A stretch of DNA of 64,000 nucleotides from Cohnella herbarum (GCF_012849095.1 NZ_CP051680.1:6878001-6942000), one strand, 5' to 3'; positions 17,185 through 26,482 are shown, counted from the first letter of the stretch. Notes: generated by a model not told the origin, from the letters alone. Translations and numbers: made by a program.

Positions 17185-18735
17185 GGAACAAGCGGAGTGA
17201 AGAAATGGATTAGAACGACTCTGGCTGCAATGGCCATCGCTTTACTGACAGCCGTAGCTCTGCCGTCCAGCGAGACTCATGCCGGGGGTGTACCCCTGAA
17301 TCTTAAGTCACCGCAAGATATCAAGTTTTACGCCTACAACGGCGTAACGGAAATGTACATCGTCGATACCGGCAACAACCGGGTCATTCGGGCGAATACG
17401 GACGGGGTGGCGAATCTGATCGTTCCCGTGAACAATCCGACGGCGGTCGCCGTTGACGGGGAAGGCAATCTGTACGTCGCCGAATCGGGCTTGGCCGCGG
17501 GCTTGCATGCGTTCGACCGGGATGGAGAGCCGCTCACGCTGTTGAAGCACAACGGGGAGACGATGGCCAATCCCATCGATCTGATCAGTCGAATGGTCAC
17601 CCCCGTCCCGAACTATCCGAAGGTAATGAACATCAAGAGTCTCGTCATTCTCACAAAAATCAATCCGGCCACTCAGCAAGCATACAAAGAAGCTAAGTTT
17701 CAATTCGAAAACTATGCGGCAATCAGTTATTTTCCGACGGTAATCGGAATGTTGAATAGAAGTGTCACTTTGAGACTGGATCTGAGCGGTTCGAGCGGTG
17801 GCAGTTCATCCAATGCCGGAGATGGAGAGTGGGGCCTCGCAATCCATTTGGATAGTAGGGTATGGGAATCTCAAGGCTACGTCGTCGACCTGGAGGGCGT
17901 CTTTAACATGTTCCCGGGAGCAGGCTATACGACCGGAGAAATCGCGGTAGATTTCATCGGAGAGAGGTTTTACGTCGTCATGAACGAGACGAAAATTTAC
18001 CGTGCCTCCTACGTCGGCGCATCGTACGTCAACCGTCCAACGCTTCAGCCCTGGCTCAATCTGACCGATGATCACGGAATCAGCAAGCCCCATGCCCTCG
18101 CTGTCGGTCCGGACAATAAGCTGTACGTAACGGATGCGGCGCAGGATCGCATCGTCGTCCTCAATCTGGATGACACCGGGACCTTCAACCGAGTGCTGAG
18201 CTTGACCAACAAGCCGCAGGATCCGCCCACCGCAGGCTCGTTCGTCATACGCGGCAAGCAAGGGAAGGCTCTTGCGTTGAACGGCTCGGATTTCCTGAAC
18301 GGTTATTCCGATCCGAAAGGCAGCGCAATGCAGGAGATTCGCGTCGTGTCGCTGCCGGACCACGGCACGCTCAGCCTCTCGGGAGTTCCCGTTCAAGACG
18401 GGCAATCGATTCCTCTGGCCTCGCTGAACGGCTTGGCATTCACGCCCGATGCGTCTTGGGGCGGCACAACCTTCTTCGCATGGCAGGCGATGAATTCCGC
18501 CGGGGCGTATTCCGAGACGCCCGGTAAGGTCGAGATCATCATCCGGCCGAAAGGAGACGCCAACGGGGACGGAGCCGTAACGCCTGCGGATGCACTGCTC
18601 ATCACCAAGTATCTAAAAGGGAAAATCACGCTTACGGCCGAACAGCTCGAAGCGCTCGATATGGACGAAGACGGTGAAATAACCGAAGCGGATGCTACCT
18701 TAATCATGAATATCTATATGGGCAATGCAATCTAA
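17173..18735 (+). CDS. Secreted NHL-type protein with C-terminal dockerin
   Basis: A 520-residue exported protein. Residues 1-37 form a signal peptide (cleavage near THA-GG). Residues about 50-340 contain NHL/SMP-30-like beta-propeller strands (EMYIVDTGNNRVIR, NLYVAESG, KLYVTDAAQDRIVVLN). About 358-457 is a cadherin/Ig-like domain. The last 60 residues are a type I dockerin: two calcium loops, GDANGDGAVTPADALLI (461-477) and MDEDGEITEADATLIM. The frame opens at 17146, but the ATG at 17173 has AAGGAGGAG at the right distance. The next gene encodes an SLH protein with two cohesin domains, so this is presumably its docking partner at the cell surface. No catalytic domain is visible; the propeller may bind glycan or protein. 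Confidence 0.87.
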   Translation: MLSRGTSGVKKWIRTTLAAMAIALLTAVALPSSETHAGGVPLNLKSPQDIKFYAYNGVTEMYIVDTGNNRVIRANTDGVANLIVPVNNPTAVAVDGEGNLYVAESGLAAGLHAFDRDGEPLTLLKHNGETMANPIDLISRMVTPVPNYPKVMNIKSLVILTKINPATQQAYKEAKFQFENYAAISYFPTVIGMLNRSVTLRLDLSGSSGGSSSNAGDGEWGLAIHLDSRVWESQGYVVDLEGVFNMFPGAGYTTGEIAVDFIGERFYVVMNETKIYRASYVGASYVNRPTLQPWLNLTDDHGISKPHALAVGPDNKLYVTDAAQDRIVVLNLDDTGTFNRVLSLTNKPQDPPTAGSFVIRGKQGKALALNGSDFLNGYSDPKGSAMQEIRVVSLPDHGTLSLSGVPVQDGQSIPLASLNGLAFTPDASWGGTTFFAWQAMNSAGAYSETPGKVEIIIRPKGDANGDGAVTPADALLITKYLKGKITLTAEQLEALDMDEDGEITEADATLIMNIYMGNAI

Positions 18736-18755
18736 GAAACTTTGAGGTGAATATA

Positions 18756-21700
18756 TTGAATTACTTTCATGCTAACCAATCTGGACTGCGCGACAAATTC
18801 AGCGCTATCCTCGTTGTATTGCTAGCGCTGGTACTGCTGCTGCCGGCACTTCCGAAAGCGTCCGCTGCTCCGTCCGACACGCCCTCTGTGCGTGTCGGCT
18901 CGGTGGCCGGAGCGCCGGGGGCTTATGTCGAAGTACCGGTTTTCTTCGACTCGAATGGCTCCGATCTGTATGTTTACCGGTCGGACACTACGATTAACTA
19001 CGATCCGAACGTGCTGGAGCCGGTGGCAGGAGATGAAGCGGTCATTAGCGGACCGGTTCGAGCGCTCGACACCAACGCGCTGTTGCTCGTAGACAAGACA
19101 ACAACCGGAAGTCTGAAACTCAAGCTGACGCTTACTGATTTTATAGAGGACTCCAGCGAGTTGTTCACGCTGCGGTTCAAGATCAAGGAAGGCGCGCCGG
19201 CAGGAGATTCCGCCCTTACGATTGTTCAAGGCCAGCTTTACGAGGACGTCGATCCGATATCCGCCGATCTCGTGAGCGGGAAGGTGACCGTGTCTCCGCC
19301 GGGAAATGCGGACATTGAAATCGGCTCGGCGTCCATCAAAGTGGGGGAGCAAGGCATCGTCTCCGTGCCGGTGAAGGCGGTGAAGCTTGATAAGGCTGTA
19401 GCCTCCTACGGCATACGGATCAAGTTCGATCCGGCCGCGATAAGCTTCAATGGAATCGTGGGACAAGGCTTGATGTCGAACTATAACAATACCGACGGCT
19501 GGTTGATTGTCTCTTGGCTGGATCTGACGGGCGGAGACAACCCGATTCCGGCTTCTCAGGATGCTCAGACCCTGTTCACGATCAAGTTCGCAGTTGAAGA
19601 TGACGCGCCGATCGGCGATCACGCGCTGACTGTCGAGACTCCGAACGACGTGCGGGAGCTGACGTTTACGGACGTGCATGCCGTGGAGATGAACAAGACT
19701 GTCGCAAACGGCAAAGTTTCCGTTGTGGTTCCGCCCGATGCGCCGGTATCGGTCACCGCGACTCCGGGTGATGGCAAGGTCGGGCTGACCTGGCCGGCCG
19801 TGCCGATGGCGGAAACGTACAAGGTATACCTTTACGAGGGAGAAGCATCACCGGACGACGACGCCGATTGGGTAGAGATCGCTGACGGAGTCGGAACCAA
19901 TGCGTATACCGCAGTGGGACTGAATAACGGTAAGTCCTATGTATTTGCCGTTAGGTCGGTCAACCTTGCCGGCGCATCCGGACTTAGCCCATCTTCGGAG
20001 GCGGTCGTGCCAGTGCCGGCTCCTGGAGCGCCGAAGGATTTCAACGCGACGCCAGGCAACGGCACGGCAGTCATCTCCTTCGCGAAGCCGGTCGGCACGG
20101 TCGGCGAGCCGATTTTGAAGTACCGTGTCGAAGCGGTACTCGACGGCGACATCATTGCAGCGAAGGAAGTGTCGGAAAGCGGCGAGGGCGTGTACAGCGC
20201 GAGCTTCGATCACTTGGTTAACGGAAAGACGTATACGATTCGCATCTACGCGGTGAACATTGCCGGAGATTCGGTGCCGCTGATCGGCGCGGTTCGTCCG
20301 GTGGCTAAGCCGCTGGCTCCAGCTATCCTGTCGGTTACGCCAGGCAATGGGCAAGTACAAGTCGCCTTGGGCGCGCCGGCCAATGTGAACGAGGCACCGG
20401 TTGACCGCTATATTGTGACTTCTAATCCCGGCGACATCTCTGTCACGGTTAACGGGGATCAGTTGTCGGCCGTCGTCACCGGGCTGACGAACGGCAAATC
20501 CTATACTTTCACGGTTGTCGCCCAGAATGCCGCCGGAATGTCCGATCCGTCCGCAGCATCGCAAGCTGCAGTACCGACGGCGCCACAAGCGGGAAGCGGA
20601 GGCGGCGGAGGCGCTTCGTCTCCGACGGAGAAGATAAAGGTCGAAGTCAGCGATGGCAGCGGCAAGGGCGGCGTTGTCGCCAGTACGACCATCGAAAGAA
20701 CGACCCTTGCGGACGGCCGCAAGAAAGACGAAGTGATCCTGACGTTGGCACAAGCTGAGCAGGCAGTCAAGCAATTAAAAGAAGCCGGCTCATCTACGGC
20801 CAAAATCGTCATTCCAGACGCTAAGGACGAGGTAATAGATTTGAAAATCAAGCTGGCGGCAGAAGCTGCGAAGCAGTTTGCCGCGCAAGGCGTCGATCTG
20901 CAGATCTGGACCGACAACGGTGGCATTCTTATACCTAGCCGCTCATTGAAAGACTTGCAGGAGGAAGTGTATTTCCATATCGTGCCGATCAAGGCAACCG
21001 TCGAACGCAAGCAGGTGGAAGAGCGCCTCAAAGGAGAGCCAACGCTTCTCCAACTAGCGACGGCGGACGGCTTGCAACTGATTGGTCGACCGATGACGAT
21101 CGAGACGAATATGAGTAGCCGAGAGGTGACTCTGGAGCTGCCTGTAGGCGAGGATTTGCCGAGGGCGGAGTTAGAGAAGCTGGGCGTTTTCATCGAGCAC
21201 AGCGACGGTACGAAGGAATGGGTAAAGGGCGAACTGGTTGGCTACAACGGAACGGACAAACCTGGCATCCGGTTTAAGATCACAAAGTTCAGCACCTTCT
21301 CCATCGTGAAGCTGAGCGTGGAGAACTCGTCTCATACCGCTTATATTCAAGGGTACAGCGATGGTACATTCCGTCCGGATCAAGCGGTTCAACGGGTGGA
21401 GATGGCGGCGCTACTGTCTAGAGCAATGCCGGGGACTGCTACAGGAGCAGCGGATGCGGCTTACACCGATCTGCCGTCTGCCGCATGGGCGAAGCAGGCG
21501 ATCGCGCAAGCGACGTCGTGGGGGTATATGCAAGGCTCCGATGGCCGCTTTATGCCGGACAAATCGATTACCCGCGCGGAGATGGCAGCGATCGTCGATC
21601 GCTTGCCGAAAAGCGGAACGGCAGCGGTCGATGCGAAGGCGTCGTTCAAGGATACAGCCGGCCACTGGGCGGCTGGAGCAATCGAACGCGTAAGCGCAGC

Positions 21701-21935
21701 AGGTATCATGTCCGGCTCCGGAAGCGGTCAATTCCGTCCGAACGACTTGCTGACGCGCGCAGAAGCGGTTGTCATTCTGAATCGCGTGCTGGAGCGCGGG
21801 CCGCTCACGGGCGAAAAAGCCGCTTGGAAGGATGTTCCGGCAAGTCATTGGGCGTTCGGACACATTCAGGAGGCGTCCACGGATCACCGCTATAACCGGA
21901 ACTCGGGTGGCGGAGAACAGTCTCTCGTTAATTAA
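18756..21935 (+). CDS. SLH-anchored surface protein with two cohesin domains
   Basis: A 1059-residue cell-surface protein. Signal peptide ends near ASA (about 37). Two cohesin-like domains lie at about 43-180 and 185-325 (SVRVGSVAGAPGAYVEVPVF; ELFTLRFKIKEGAPAGDSAL; a matching second copy IKVGEQGIVSVPV). Three fibronectin-III modules follow (about 328-610), a Gly-rich hinge, a roughly 230-residue block also present in the protein at 54177, and three SLH repeats (from about 865) that bind the secondary cell-wall polymer. I start at TTG 18756 because GAGGTG lies just before it; the in-frame GTG at 18747 is within that ribosome binding site. It is 20 bases after the dockerin gene. The design is that of a minimal anchoring scaffoldin. 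Confidence 0.87.
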   Translation: MNYFHANQSGLRDKFSAILVVLLALVLLLPALPKASAAPSDTPSVRVGSVAGAPGAYVEVPVFFDSNGSDLYVYRSDTTINYDPNVLEPVAGDEAVISGPVRALDTNALLLVDKTTTGSLKLKLTLTDFIEDSSELFTLRFKIKEGAPAGDSALTIVQGQLYEDVDPISADLVSGKVTVSPPGNADIEIGSASIKVGEQGIVSVPVKAVKLDKAVASYGIRIKFDPAAISFNGIVGQGLMSNYNNTDGWLIVSWLDLTGGDNPIPASQDAQTLFTIKFAVEDDAPIGDHALTVETPNDVRELTFTDVHAVEMNKTVANGKVSVVVPPDAPVSVTATPGDGKVGLTWPAVPMAETYKVYLYEGEASPDDDADWVEIADGVGTNAYTAVGLNNGKSYVFAVRSVNLAGASGLSPSSEAVVPVPAPGAPKDFNATPGNGTAVISFAKPVGTVGEPILKYRVEAVLDGDIIAAKEVSESGEGVYSASFDHLVNGKTYTIRIYAVNIAGDSVPLIGAVRPVAKPLAPAILSVTPGNGQVQVALGAPANVNEAPVDRYIVTSNPGDISVTVNGDQLSAVVTGLTNGKSYTFTVVAQNAAGMSDPSAASQAAVPTAPQAGSGGGGGASSPTEKIKVEVSDGSGKGGVVASTTIERTTLADGRKKDEVILTLAQAEQAVKQLKEAGSSTAKIVIPDAKDEVIDLKIKLAAEAAKQFAAQGVDLQIWTDNGGILIPSRSLKDLQEEVYFHIVPIKATVERKQVEERLKGEPTLLQLATADGLQLIGRPMTIETNMSSREVTLELPVGEDLPRAELEKLGVFIEHSDGTKEWVKGELVGYNGTDKPGIRFKITKFSTFSIVKLSVENSSHTAYIQGYSDGTFRPDQAVQRVEMAALLSRAMPGTATGAADAAYTDLPSAAWAKQAIAQATSWGYMQGSDGRFMPDKSITRAEMAAIVDRLPKSGTAAVDAKASFKDTAGHWAAGAIERVSAAGIMSGSGSGQFRPNDLLTRAEAVVILNRVLERGPLTGEKAAWKDVPASHWAFGHIQEASTDHRYNRNSGGGEQSLVN

Positions 21936-21953
21936 TAGGTTATGATATTAAAC

Positions 21954-21996
21954 CAAACCCAGCGATCATTCTATATTGATCGTTGGGTTATTGTTT
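21954..21996 (+). terminator. Terminator after the cohesin-SLH gene
   Basis: AACCCAGCGATCA pairs with TGATCGTTGGGTT, and a T-rich tail (TATTGTTTTG) follows. It starts about 20 bases after the stop codon. Confidence 0.88.
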
Positions 21997-22021
21997 TGTA
22001 TGTAAGCAGGTATGGATGTTT

Positions 22022-22053
22022 TTCAGCGTTTGTTAAGAGGCTGCGCACAATAT
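22022..22053 (+). promoter_or_regulatory. Fourth copy of the TTnAG/TTAAG promoter motif
   Basis: TTCAG at 22022 and TTAAG at 22033 repeat the 11-base spacing seen at the SLH promoters, and the surrounding 17 bases match those at 54078 almost exactly. The -10 is poor (CACAAT near 22046). No gene starts nearby; 22054-22281 looks non-coding, so this may be a relic promoter. Confidence 0.45.
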
Positions 22054-22281
22054 ACCGACTCCCCGATACGCGATTGCGTTTGACGGCAACGGATTTGATG
22101 CCGGGAAGGGAAACTGCAGGAAGTCGAAGTGTTCGAAGAACGCGAATGGGTGGCCATGCCGGCTGTAATTCCATAATTGCAACACCACTTTGAATGTATC
22201 ACGATCGAGTGAACAGTTGGCAACAAGATTTGTGGAAATATACGAGTCCATGAATTAGCCGTGACGGAATGAATGCTCACA

Positions 22282-22310
22282 TTGACATCCTCGTATATGT
22301 TGGACATAAT
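22282..22310 (+). promoter_or_regulatory. Sigma-A promoter of the Uma2 gene
   Basis: TTGACA at 22282-22287 and CATAAT at 22305-22310 with a 17-base spacer. Transcription would start near 22317, leaving a leader of about 95 bases. Confidence 0.8.
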
Positions 22311-22334
22311 AAAAGTATATTGAATTGTACGGGG

Positions 22335-22390
22335 AAGCACCTCGCCAAAGCCAGACACAAGACGTGTTGCTTTGTCGGAGGTGCTTTTCT
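22335..22390 (+). promoter_or_regulatory. Long hairpin in the Uma2 leader, attenuator-like
   Basis: AAGCACCTC (22335) pairs with GAGGTGCTT (22378), GCCAAAGC with GCTTTGTC inside it, and ACAC with GTGT at the tip. TTCT follows. It sits between promoter and ribosome binding site, so it should reduce or gate readthrough into the gene. Confidence 0.65.
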
Positions 22391-22410
22391 ATTGCGGAGG
22401 AGGATCGGCA

Positions 22411-23013
22411 ATGGATAAAAACAAGAAAAGAAAAGAACGGATCGGGGAGCAGCCCGTAACGTATGAAGTATATTCGGCGATGCCAGATGACGGAGAACGG
22501 TACGAAATATTCGATGGTGCTCTCGAGATGATGTCTCCGGGTCCGTCCGTCATTCATCAGAGCGTTAGCAGAGATCTGCTCTATATTCTGATGCAAAGCT
22601 GCAATTCCGATTATGCGATGTTTGTAGCGCCGCTTGACGTTATTCTAAGCCGAACGAACGTCGTTCAGCCCGATCTGATCCTCGTTCATCGCAGCCGGAT
22701 GGAGATCGTAACCGATAAAGCGATTGAAGGAGCACCGGATATCGTCGTAGAGGTGTTGTCCCCGGGCTCCCGAAAACGGGACAAGGTAAAGAAACTGAAC
22801 ATCTACGCTAAGCATGCGGTACCGGAATATTGGATTATCGATACGAATGCGCGTACATTGGAGCAGTATGTGCTAGGCGGTGAGCATTATACGTTAAGCA
22901 ATTTGTTTGAAGGCGATGATCAAATGGCGTCGGACAGATTGCCTTGCGCGGAGTTCGCCATTAGCGACTTGTTCAAGGATGCAAGCATACAGAAGTTATA
23001 TCCCTTGAGCTGA
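22411..23013 (+). CDS. Uma2-family protein (PD-(D/E)XK nuclease fold)
   Basis: A 200-residue member of the Uma2/DUF820 family, which has a restriction-endonuclease-like core but mostly unknown function. Seen: the entry motif YEIFDGALEMMSPGPSVIHQ, then VVQPDLILV, IVVEVLSPGSRKRDK and YAKHAVPEYWIIDTNARTLE, which carry the Asp, Glu-x-Leu-Ser-Pro and Lys positions conserved in the fold. The frame is open from 22372, but the ATG at 22411 has GGAGGAGG before it. It is monocistronic, between its own promoter and a terminator. These proteins are often scattered singly through genomes; no partner gene is evident. Confidence 0.88.
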   Translation: MDKNKKRKERIGEQPVTYEVYSAMPDDGERYEIFDGALEMMSPGPSVIHQSVSRDLLYILMQSCNSDYAMFVAPLDVILSRTNVVQPDLILVHRSRMEIVTDKAIEGAPDIVVEVLSPGSRKRDKVKKLNIYAKHAVPEYWIIDTNARTLEQYVLGGEHYTLSNLFEGDDQMASDRLPCAEFAISDLFKDASIQKLYPLS

Positions 23014-23051
23014 CTCGCTGCTTGAATCTTATCCATGAAAGAGTATATACG

Positions 23052-23104
23052 CAGCCTGTGAATCTATTTGTTCCTACCGGGACGAGGTCACAGGCTGTTT
23101 TTTT
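23052..23104 (+). terminator. Terminator after the Uma2 gene
   Basis: CAGCCTGTGA (23052) pairs with TCACAGGCTG (23088) across a 26-base loop region, then seven T. Confidence 0.88.
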
Positions 23105-23161
23105 GAACTATCAGAAAGCATAATACTTCCTATTTTTAATCAATAACCGCAAAAAACCATC

Positions 23162-23213
23162 TTGACGTTAGGATTGGAAATATTTTATAATCCAACCACG
23201 CCACACGTGTGGC
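23162..23213 (+). promoter_or_regulatory. Promoter with 14-bp palindromic operator
   Basis: TTGACG at 23162-23167 and a consensus TATAAT at 23186-23191 (18-base spacer). The perfect palindrome GCCACACGTGTGGC at 23200-23213 covers the likely start point. A repressor site is inferred; the TetR protein encoded at 25671 is the nearest candidate. The promoter is 35 bases before the decayed symporter gene. Confidence 0.75.
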
Positions 23214-23247
23214 ATGAGGGAGCGTGAAGTGACAAAGGAGGACGAGG

Positions 23248-24010
23248 GTGGCGAAATTACCAAGGAAGATAAAAGTTATCTACTCGCTAGGGCAGTTAGG
23301 TTGGTCGATTCTGGCTGGAATCATCGGAACATGGCTCATCTATTTTTATTTACCGCCGGAAGGATCGGGCATTAAAGTGGCGATTCCGCAAGGCGGAGTT
23401 TTTATGGGCGTTACGATTATTGGCATCATTATGGGATTCGCTACGTTGATCAATGCGATGACCGATCTATGGGTTGCGAATTTAAGCGATAGTAGCAGGC
23501 ATCGCCTTGGCAGAAGGACGCCGTTTATGAGACGAAGCGCGCTTCCTAGCGCCATTTTGCTTATAGCGATACGCTCGTCTACTATATTACGGTGCTCGCC
23601 AGACAGAAGGAAAATCATGTCGGATTGATCGTGACAGCCGTCGGCGTCCTCTCATTTTTGCTGTATCCGTTGGTTAACCGTTTGAGCAAAAAGTACGGAA
23701 AGAAGAAATTGATGATCGTTTCGTTCGTGTTTCTTATCGTATCTTTCATCTACATCTCTATGATGCCATATATGACGCTCGTTCGAGCGGTGAAAACAAA
23801 GAAGCGCTTTACTTTGGCGTACGTTCGTTTCTGACGAAATTCGGAACCGCTTTATCCGCCATCCTGTTGCCCACCGTATTGGCGATCGGGAATTCGATCG
23901 ATCATGATTCCGGGATCAGAATATCCGTTGGGATTGCAGCCGTTGTTGCCCTGTTTTCCTTATTCGCTTTCCTAAAATACGACGAGAAGAAAATGATTCA
24001 CCCCATTTAA
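23248..24010 (+). pseudogene. Decayed GPH-family sugar:cation symporter
   Basis: The start is intact (GTG at 23248 after AAAGGAGG) and gives about 108 residues of a GPH/MelB-like symporter: IKVIYSLGQLGWSILAGI, then the DLWVANLSDSSRHRLGRRTPF loop. Near 23570 the match jumps to another frame (YITVLARQKENHVGLIV and onward), and near 23785 to a third (FGVRSFLTKFGTALSAILL) ending at TAA 24008-24010. About 250 codons remain of the 440-500 usual for the family, so at least two internal deletions or frameshifts have removed the middle. The product cannot be a working transporter. Its promoter and the downstream glycosidase gene look intact. Confidence 0.9.
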
Positions 24011-24033
24011 ATAGAAGAACGGGAGAGGTTTGT

Positions 24034-25614
24034 ATGTTTCATGTAAAGGGAAAACCATTCATGCCCATGGGGGGACAGTCCAAAAACTCCAGCGCTTATA
24101 ACGCGGAAGAATTGGCATCTGCTATTGCTGGCGTCAAGGCATTGGGAGGCAATACGTTGGAAGCCCCGGTTTATTGGGAGCAGGTGGAGCCGCAGGAGGG
24201 GCAATTTGATTTTTCCTCGGTAGACATGCTTCTGGAAGAGTGCCGGAAGCACGAGTTGCAACTTATCGTATTGTGGTTTGCGACATGGAAAAACGGCGAG
24301 ATGCGTTATTGTCCGGGCTGGGTAAAGAGGGACAAGCAACGATTTGCCAGAGTGCTTCGCAGCGACGGCGTCCCTATGAATATTCTATCCGCTTTTTGCG
24401 AGGAATCGCTTCAGGCGGATACGAGAGCGTTCCGCGCATTGATGAAGCATCTGAAAGAAGCGGACGGCGACGCGCAGACGGTTATTGCGGTACAAGTGGA
24501 GAACGAGCCGGGCATTCTTGGCTGCGATAGGGATTATGGACATAAGGCGGAAGCCGCATTAGCCGGGGCTGTATCTTCCGAACTCCTCGAGCATGTGAAG
24601 GGACTAGGTAAGGGCTTTGTTTGGGACGCTTGGAAGAAGAACGGTTCTAAAGAGCAAGGGGGTTGGAAAGACGTTTTTGGCGTCGCGGGCGGCGAGTTCT
24701 GCACGGCTTGGTCAATTGCCAAATATATTGATCATATCGCTGTCGAAGGCCGCGCGGAATACAATATCCCGTTGTATGTAAATGCATGGCTCTCTTTCCC
24801 TGGGTGGCCGATTCCCGGATTCTATCCCTCCGGCGGGCCTACCCGAAACACGATGGACATTTGGAAGTTTACGGCGCCTCATCTCGATCTGATCGCACCG
24901 GATATTTACTCCGTTAATTTTAGCGACTACAAGATCGTGTGCGAAGATTATCGTCGGCCCGACAATCCTTTGTTTGTTCCGGAATCCGGCACGGATGGGC
25001 TTAACGCGCGAAATATGCTTCGGGCGTTGGCTGATTACGACGCGATCGGATATTTTTGTTTTGGCGTAGACAGCATCCTGAATATGGAAGGCAATCTGCG
25101 CGAGGATGCCGTATTATTCGCCGAAAGCTTCCGCAGCGTAATGAGCTTATTGCCGTTGATTCAGAAGTATCGGGGCACAGGCAAGGTTCATGCCGTCGTG
25201 GAAGAGGATTATCAGATGAATCAGAGTTTTGAATTCGAACAATACATCGGGGCGGTGCCTTTTATCAACATGGGCCCAACGAGCGAGAACAAGGACCACA
25301 GACATGCCCGTAATCCCCAGTTGATCGAAGGACGACCTAAACACGGGCTAATCATCGAAGCCGGACCGCAAGAATTTTACTTGGCCGGCAACTTCCATCT
25401 CTTTATGGTTCCCGGGTCGGGACCCGGATGGTTGGAAGCTTTGAAAATGTCGTTAGTATCAACCCCGGTGGACTATCTTACCGTAGAGGAAGGCTATCTG
25501 ACCGAATCGGGAGATTTTGTATCCACGCGCACCCGCAATGGCGATGAAGCCGTGTTCGGAGGTTTCTGGGCGACCCCGTATTGTGGAGTCGTAAGAGTCG
25601 TTCTAACTCCATAG
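24034..25614 (+). CDS. GH35-like beta-galactosidase (clan A), cytoplasmic
   Basis: A 526-residue glycosidase with no signal peptide. The TIM-barrel N-terminus (GGQSKNSSAYNAEELASAI, NTLEAPVYWEQVEPQEG) matches the GH35-type proteins annotated with DUF5597. Clan-A catalytic residues appear as Glu158 in VQVENEPG (acid/base) and Glu317 in LFVPESGTDG (nucleophile). A beta-rich C-terminal region of about 170 residues follows. GGGAGAGG precedes the ATG, 24 bases after the symporter relic, so both share the promoter at 23162. With its transporter broken, the enzyme must depend on another importer. Substrate specificity (beta-galactoside or other) is not established. Confidence 0.8.
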   Translation: MFHVKGKPFMPMGGQSKNSSAYNAEELASAIAGVKALGGNTLEAPVYWEQVEPQEGQFDFSSVDMLLEECRKHELQLIVLWFATWKNGEMRYCPGWVKRDKQRFARVLRSDGVPMNILSAFCEESLQADTRAFRALMKHLKEADGDAQTVIAVQVENEPGILGCDRDYGHKAEAALAGAVSSELLEHVKGLGKGFVWDAWKKNGSKEQGGWKDVFGVAGGEFCTAWSIAKYIDHIAVEGRAEYNIPLYVNAWLSFPGWPIPGFYPSGGPTRNTMDIWKFTAPHLDLIAPDIYSVNFSDYKIVCEDYRRPDNPLFVPESGTDGLNARNMLRALADYDAIGYFCFGVDSILNMEGNLREDAVLFAESFRSVMSLLPLIQKYRGTGKVHAVVEEDYQMNQSFEFEQYIGAVPFINMGPTSENKDHRHARNPQLIEGRPKHGLIIEAGPQEFYLAGNFHLFMVPGSGPGWLEALKMSLVSTPVDYLTVEEGYLTESGDFVSTRTRNGDEAVFGGFWATPYCGVVRVVLTP

Positions 25615-25670
25615 CTATTAATAACAGTCACGCCGGCGCATAGGAAACCGAAGTCGATAAACTCCGGTTA

Positions 25671-26282
25671 TCATGTGCGCCGTATTCCGCTTAGAATAAT
25701 ATTCCGGAATGCTTTATTAAAATCAATATTATCGCAATATTCATACTTTAAGTGGTTCTCTCTCAGAATCAGCCTTTGGAAGAGGGCGATAAAGCTGTGA
25801 CTGATAAAATGGTACAATTCTTCGACAGTCATATCATTCCGAATCGAGCCATCGGTCACGCCATCGCGAATATAATGAAATAACGGGTCCTGATTCGGGT
25901 TTAAAGCTTCAATAAAAGATTGCTCCAAATCCGGATTCGGATAATTCCCCTGAAAATACCTGTCGAACTCGGCGGTCAACTTGATCTGTTCTTTGACTTT
26001 ATCAAGATCAACTTGAAAGAAATACGCTGTTACTTTTTCAAAGCCGGTTTTGTTCGTTATGTCCCCGATATCCAATGTGAAATAATCCTGCAGTTGCTTC
26101 ATGACTATGATCTCGATTTCAAAGGCCAATTCATCTTTCGTGGGAAAATAACGATACAGCGTTCTTCTATTAATATTAACGGCCGATGCAATATCTTTCA
26201 TTTGCACGGTTGCGATTCCGAGCGCGATAAATTGCTTTTCCGCTTCCATCAGGATGCGGTGTCTCGTCGAAGGTTTGTCCAA
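25671..26282 (-). CDS. TetR/AcrR-family regulator
   Basis: A 203-residue regulator. An N-terminal TetR helix-turn-helix (ILMEAEKQFIALGIATVQM, IASAVNINRRTLYRYFPTKDELAFEI) is followed by a helical ligand domain that I cannot assign to a subfamily. The start is TTG at 26282, with a GCGGGG stretch upstream as a modest ribosome binding site. It converges on the GH35-like gene, so the two probably form a local unit; the palindrome at 23200 is a candidate operator. Confidence 0.88.
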   Translation of the reverse strand: MDKPSTRHRILMEAEKQFIALGIATVQMKDIASAVNINRRTLYRYFPTKDELAFEIEIIVMKQLQDYFTLDIGDITNKTGFEKVTAYFFQVDLDKVKEQIKLTAEFDRYFQGNYPNPDLEQSFIEALNPNQDPLFHYIRDGVTDGSIRNDMTVEELYHFISHSFIALFQRLILRENHLKYEYCDNIDFNKAFRNIILSGIRRT

Positions 26283-26436
26283 TTTATTAACCCCGCTTAT
26301 TCATATTGTTATCTTATCCGTGCCTTAGACTATCTCCCGGATGCCTTGCGATAAACGGAGTATACCTTTATCATCCAAATTATTGCAAGCCCTGGTCATA
26401 TCTATCCCCACTTCGATGTATCGCTATGAGCGAATA

Positions 26437-26472
26437 AAACAAGAGCTGCCCCATGGGACAGCCCTCTGTTTC
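26437..26472 (-). terminator. Terminator of the minus-strand transporter operon
   Basis: Read on the minus strand: GGCTGTCCC, AT, GGGGCAGC, then a T-rich TTGTTTTATT. It lies just after the lipoprotein stop. Confidence 0.85.
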
Positions 26473-26482
26473 GAGTTTTAAG

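Noticed and set aside
18822..20774. Long minus-strand frames opposite the cohesin-SLH gene
   Set aside because: Shadow frames rich in Arg/His, with no domains; the plus strand has a complete multi-domain protein.
22054..22281. A gene driven by the TTnAG/TTAAG motif at 22022
   Set aside because: All frames in this stretch are short and have no ribosome binding site. It looks like non-coding or relic DNA.
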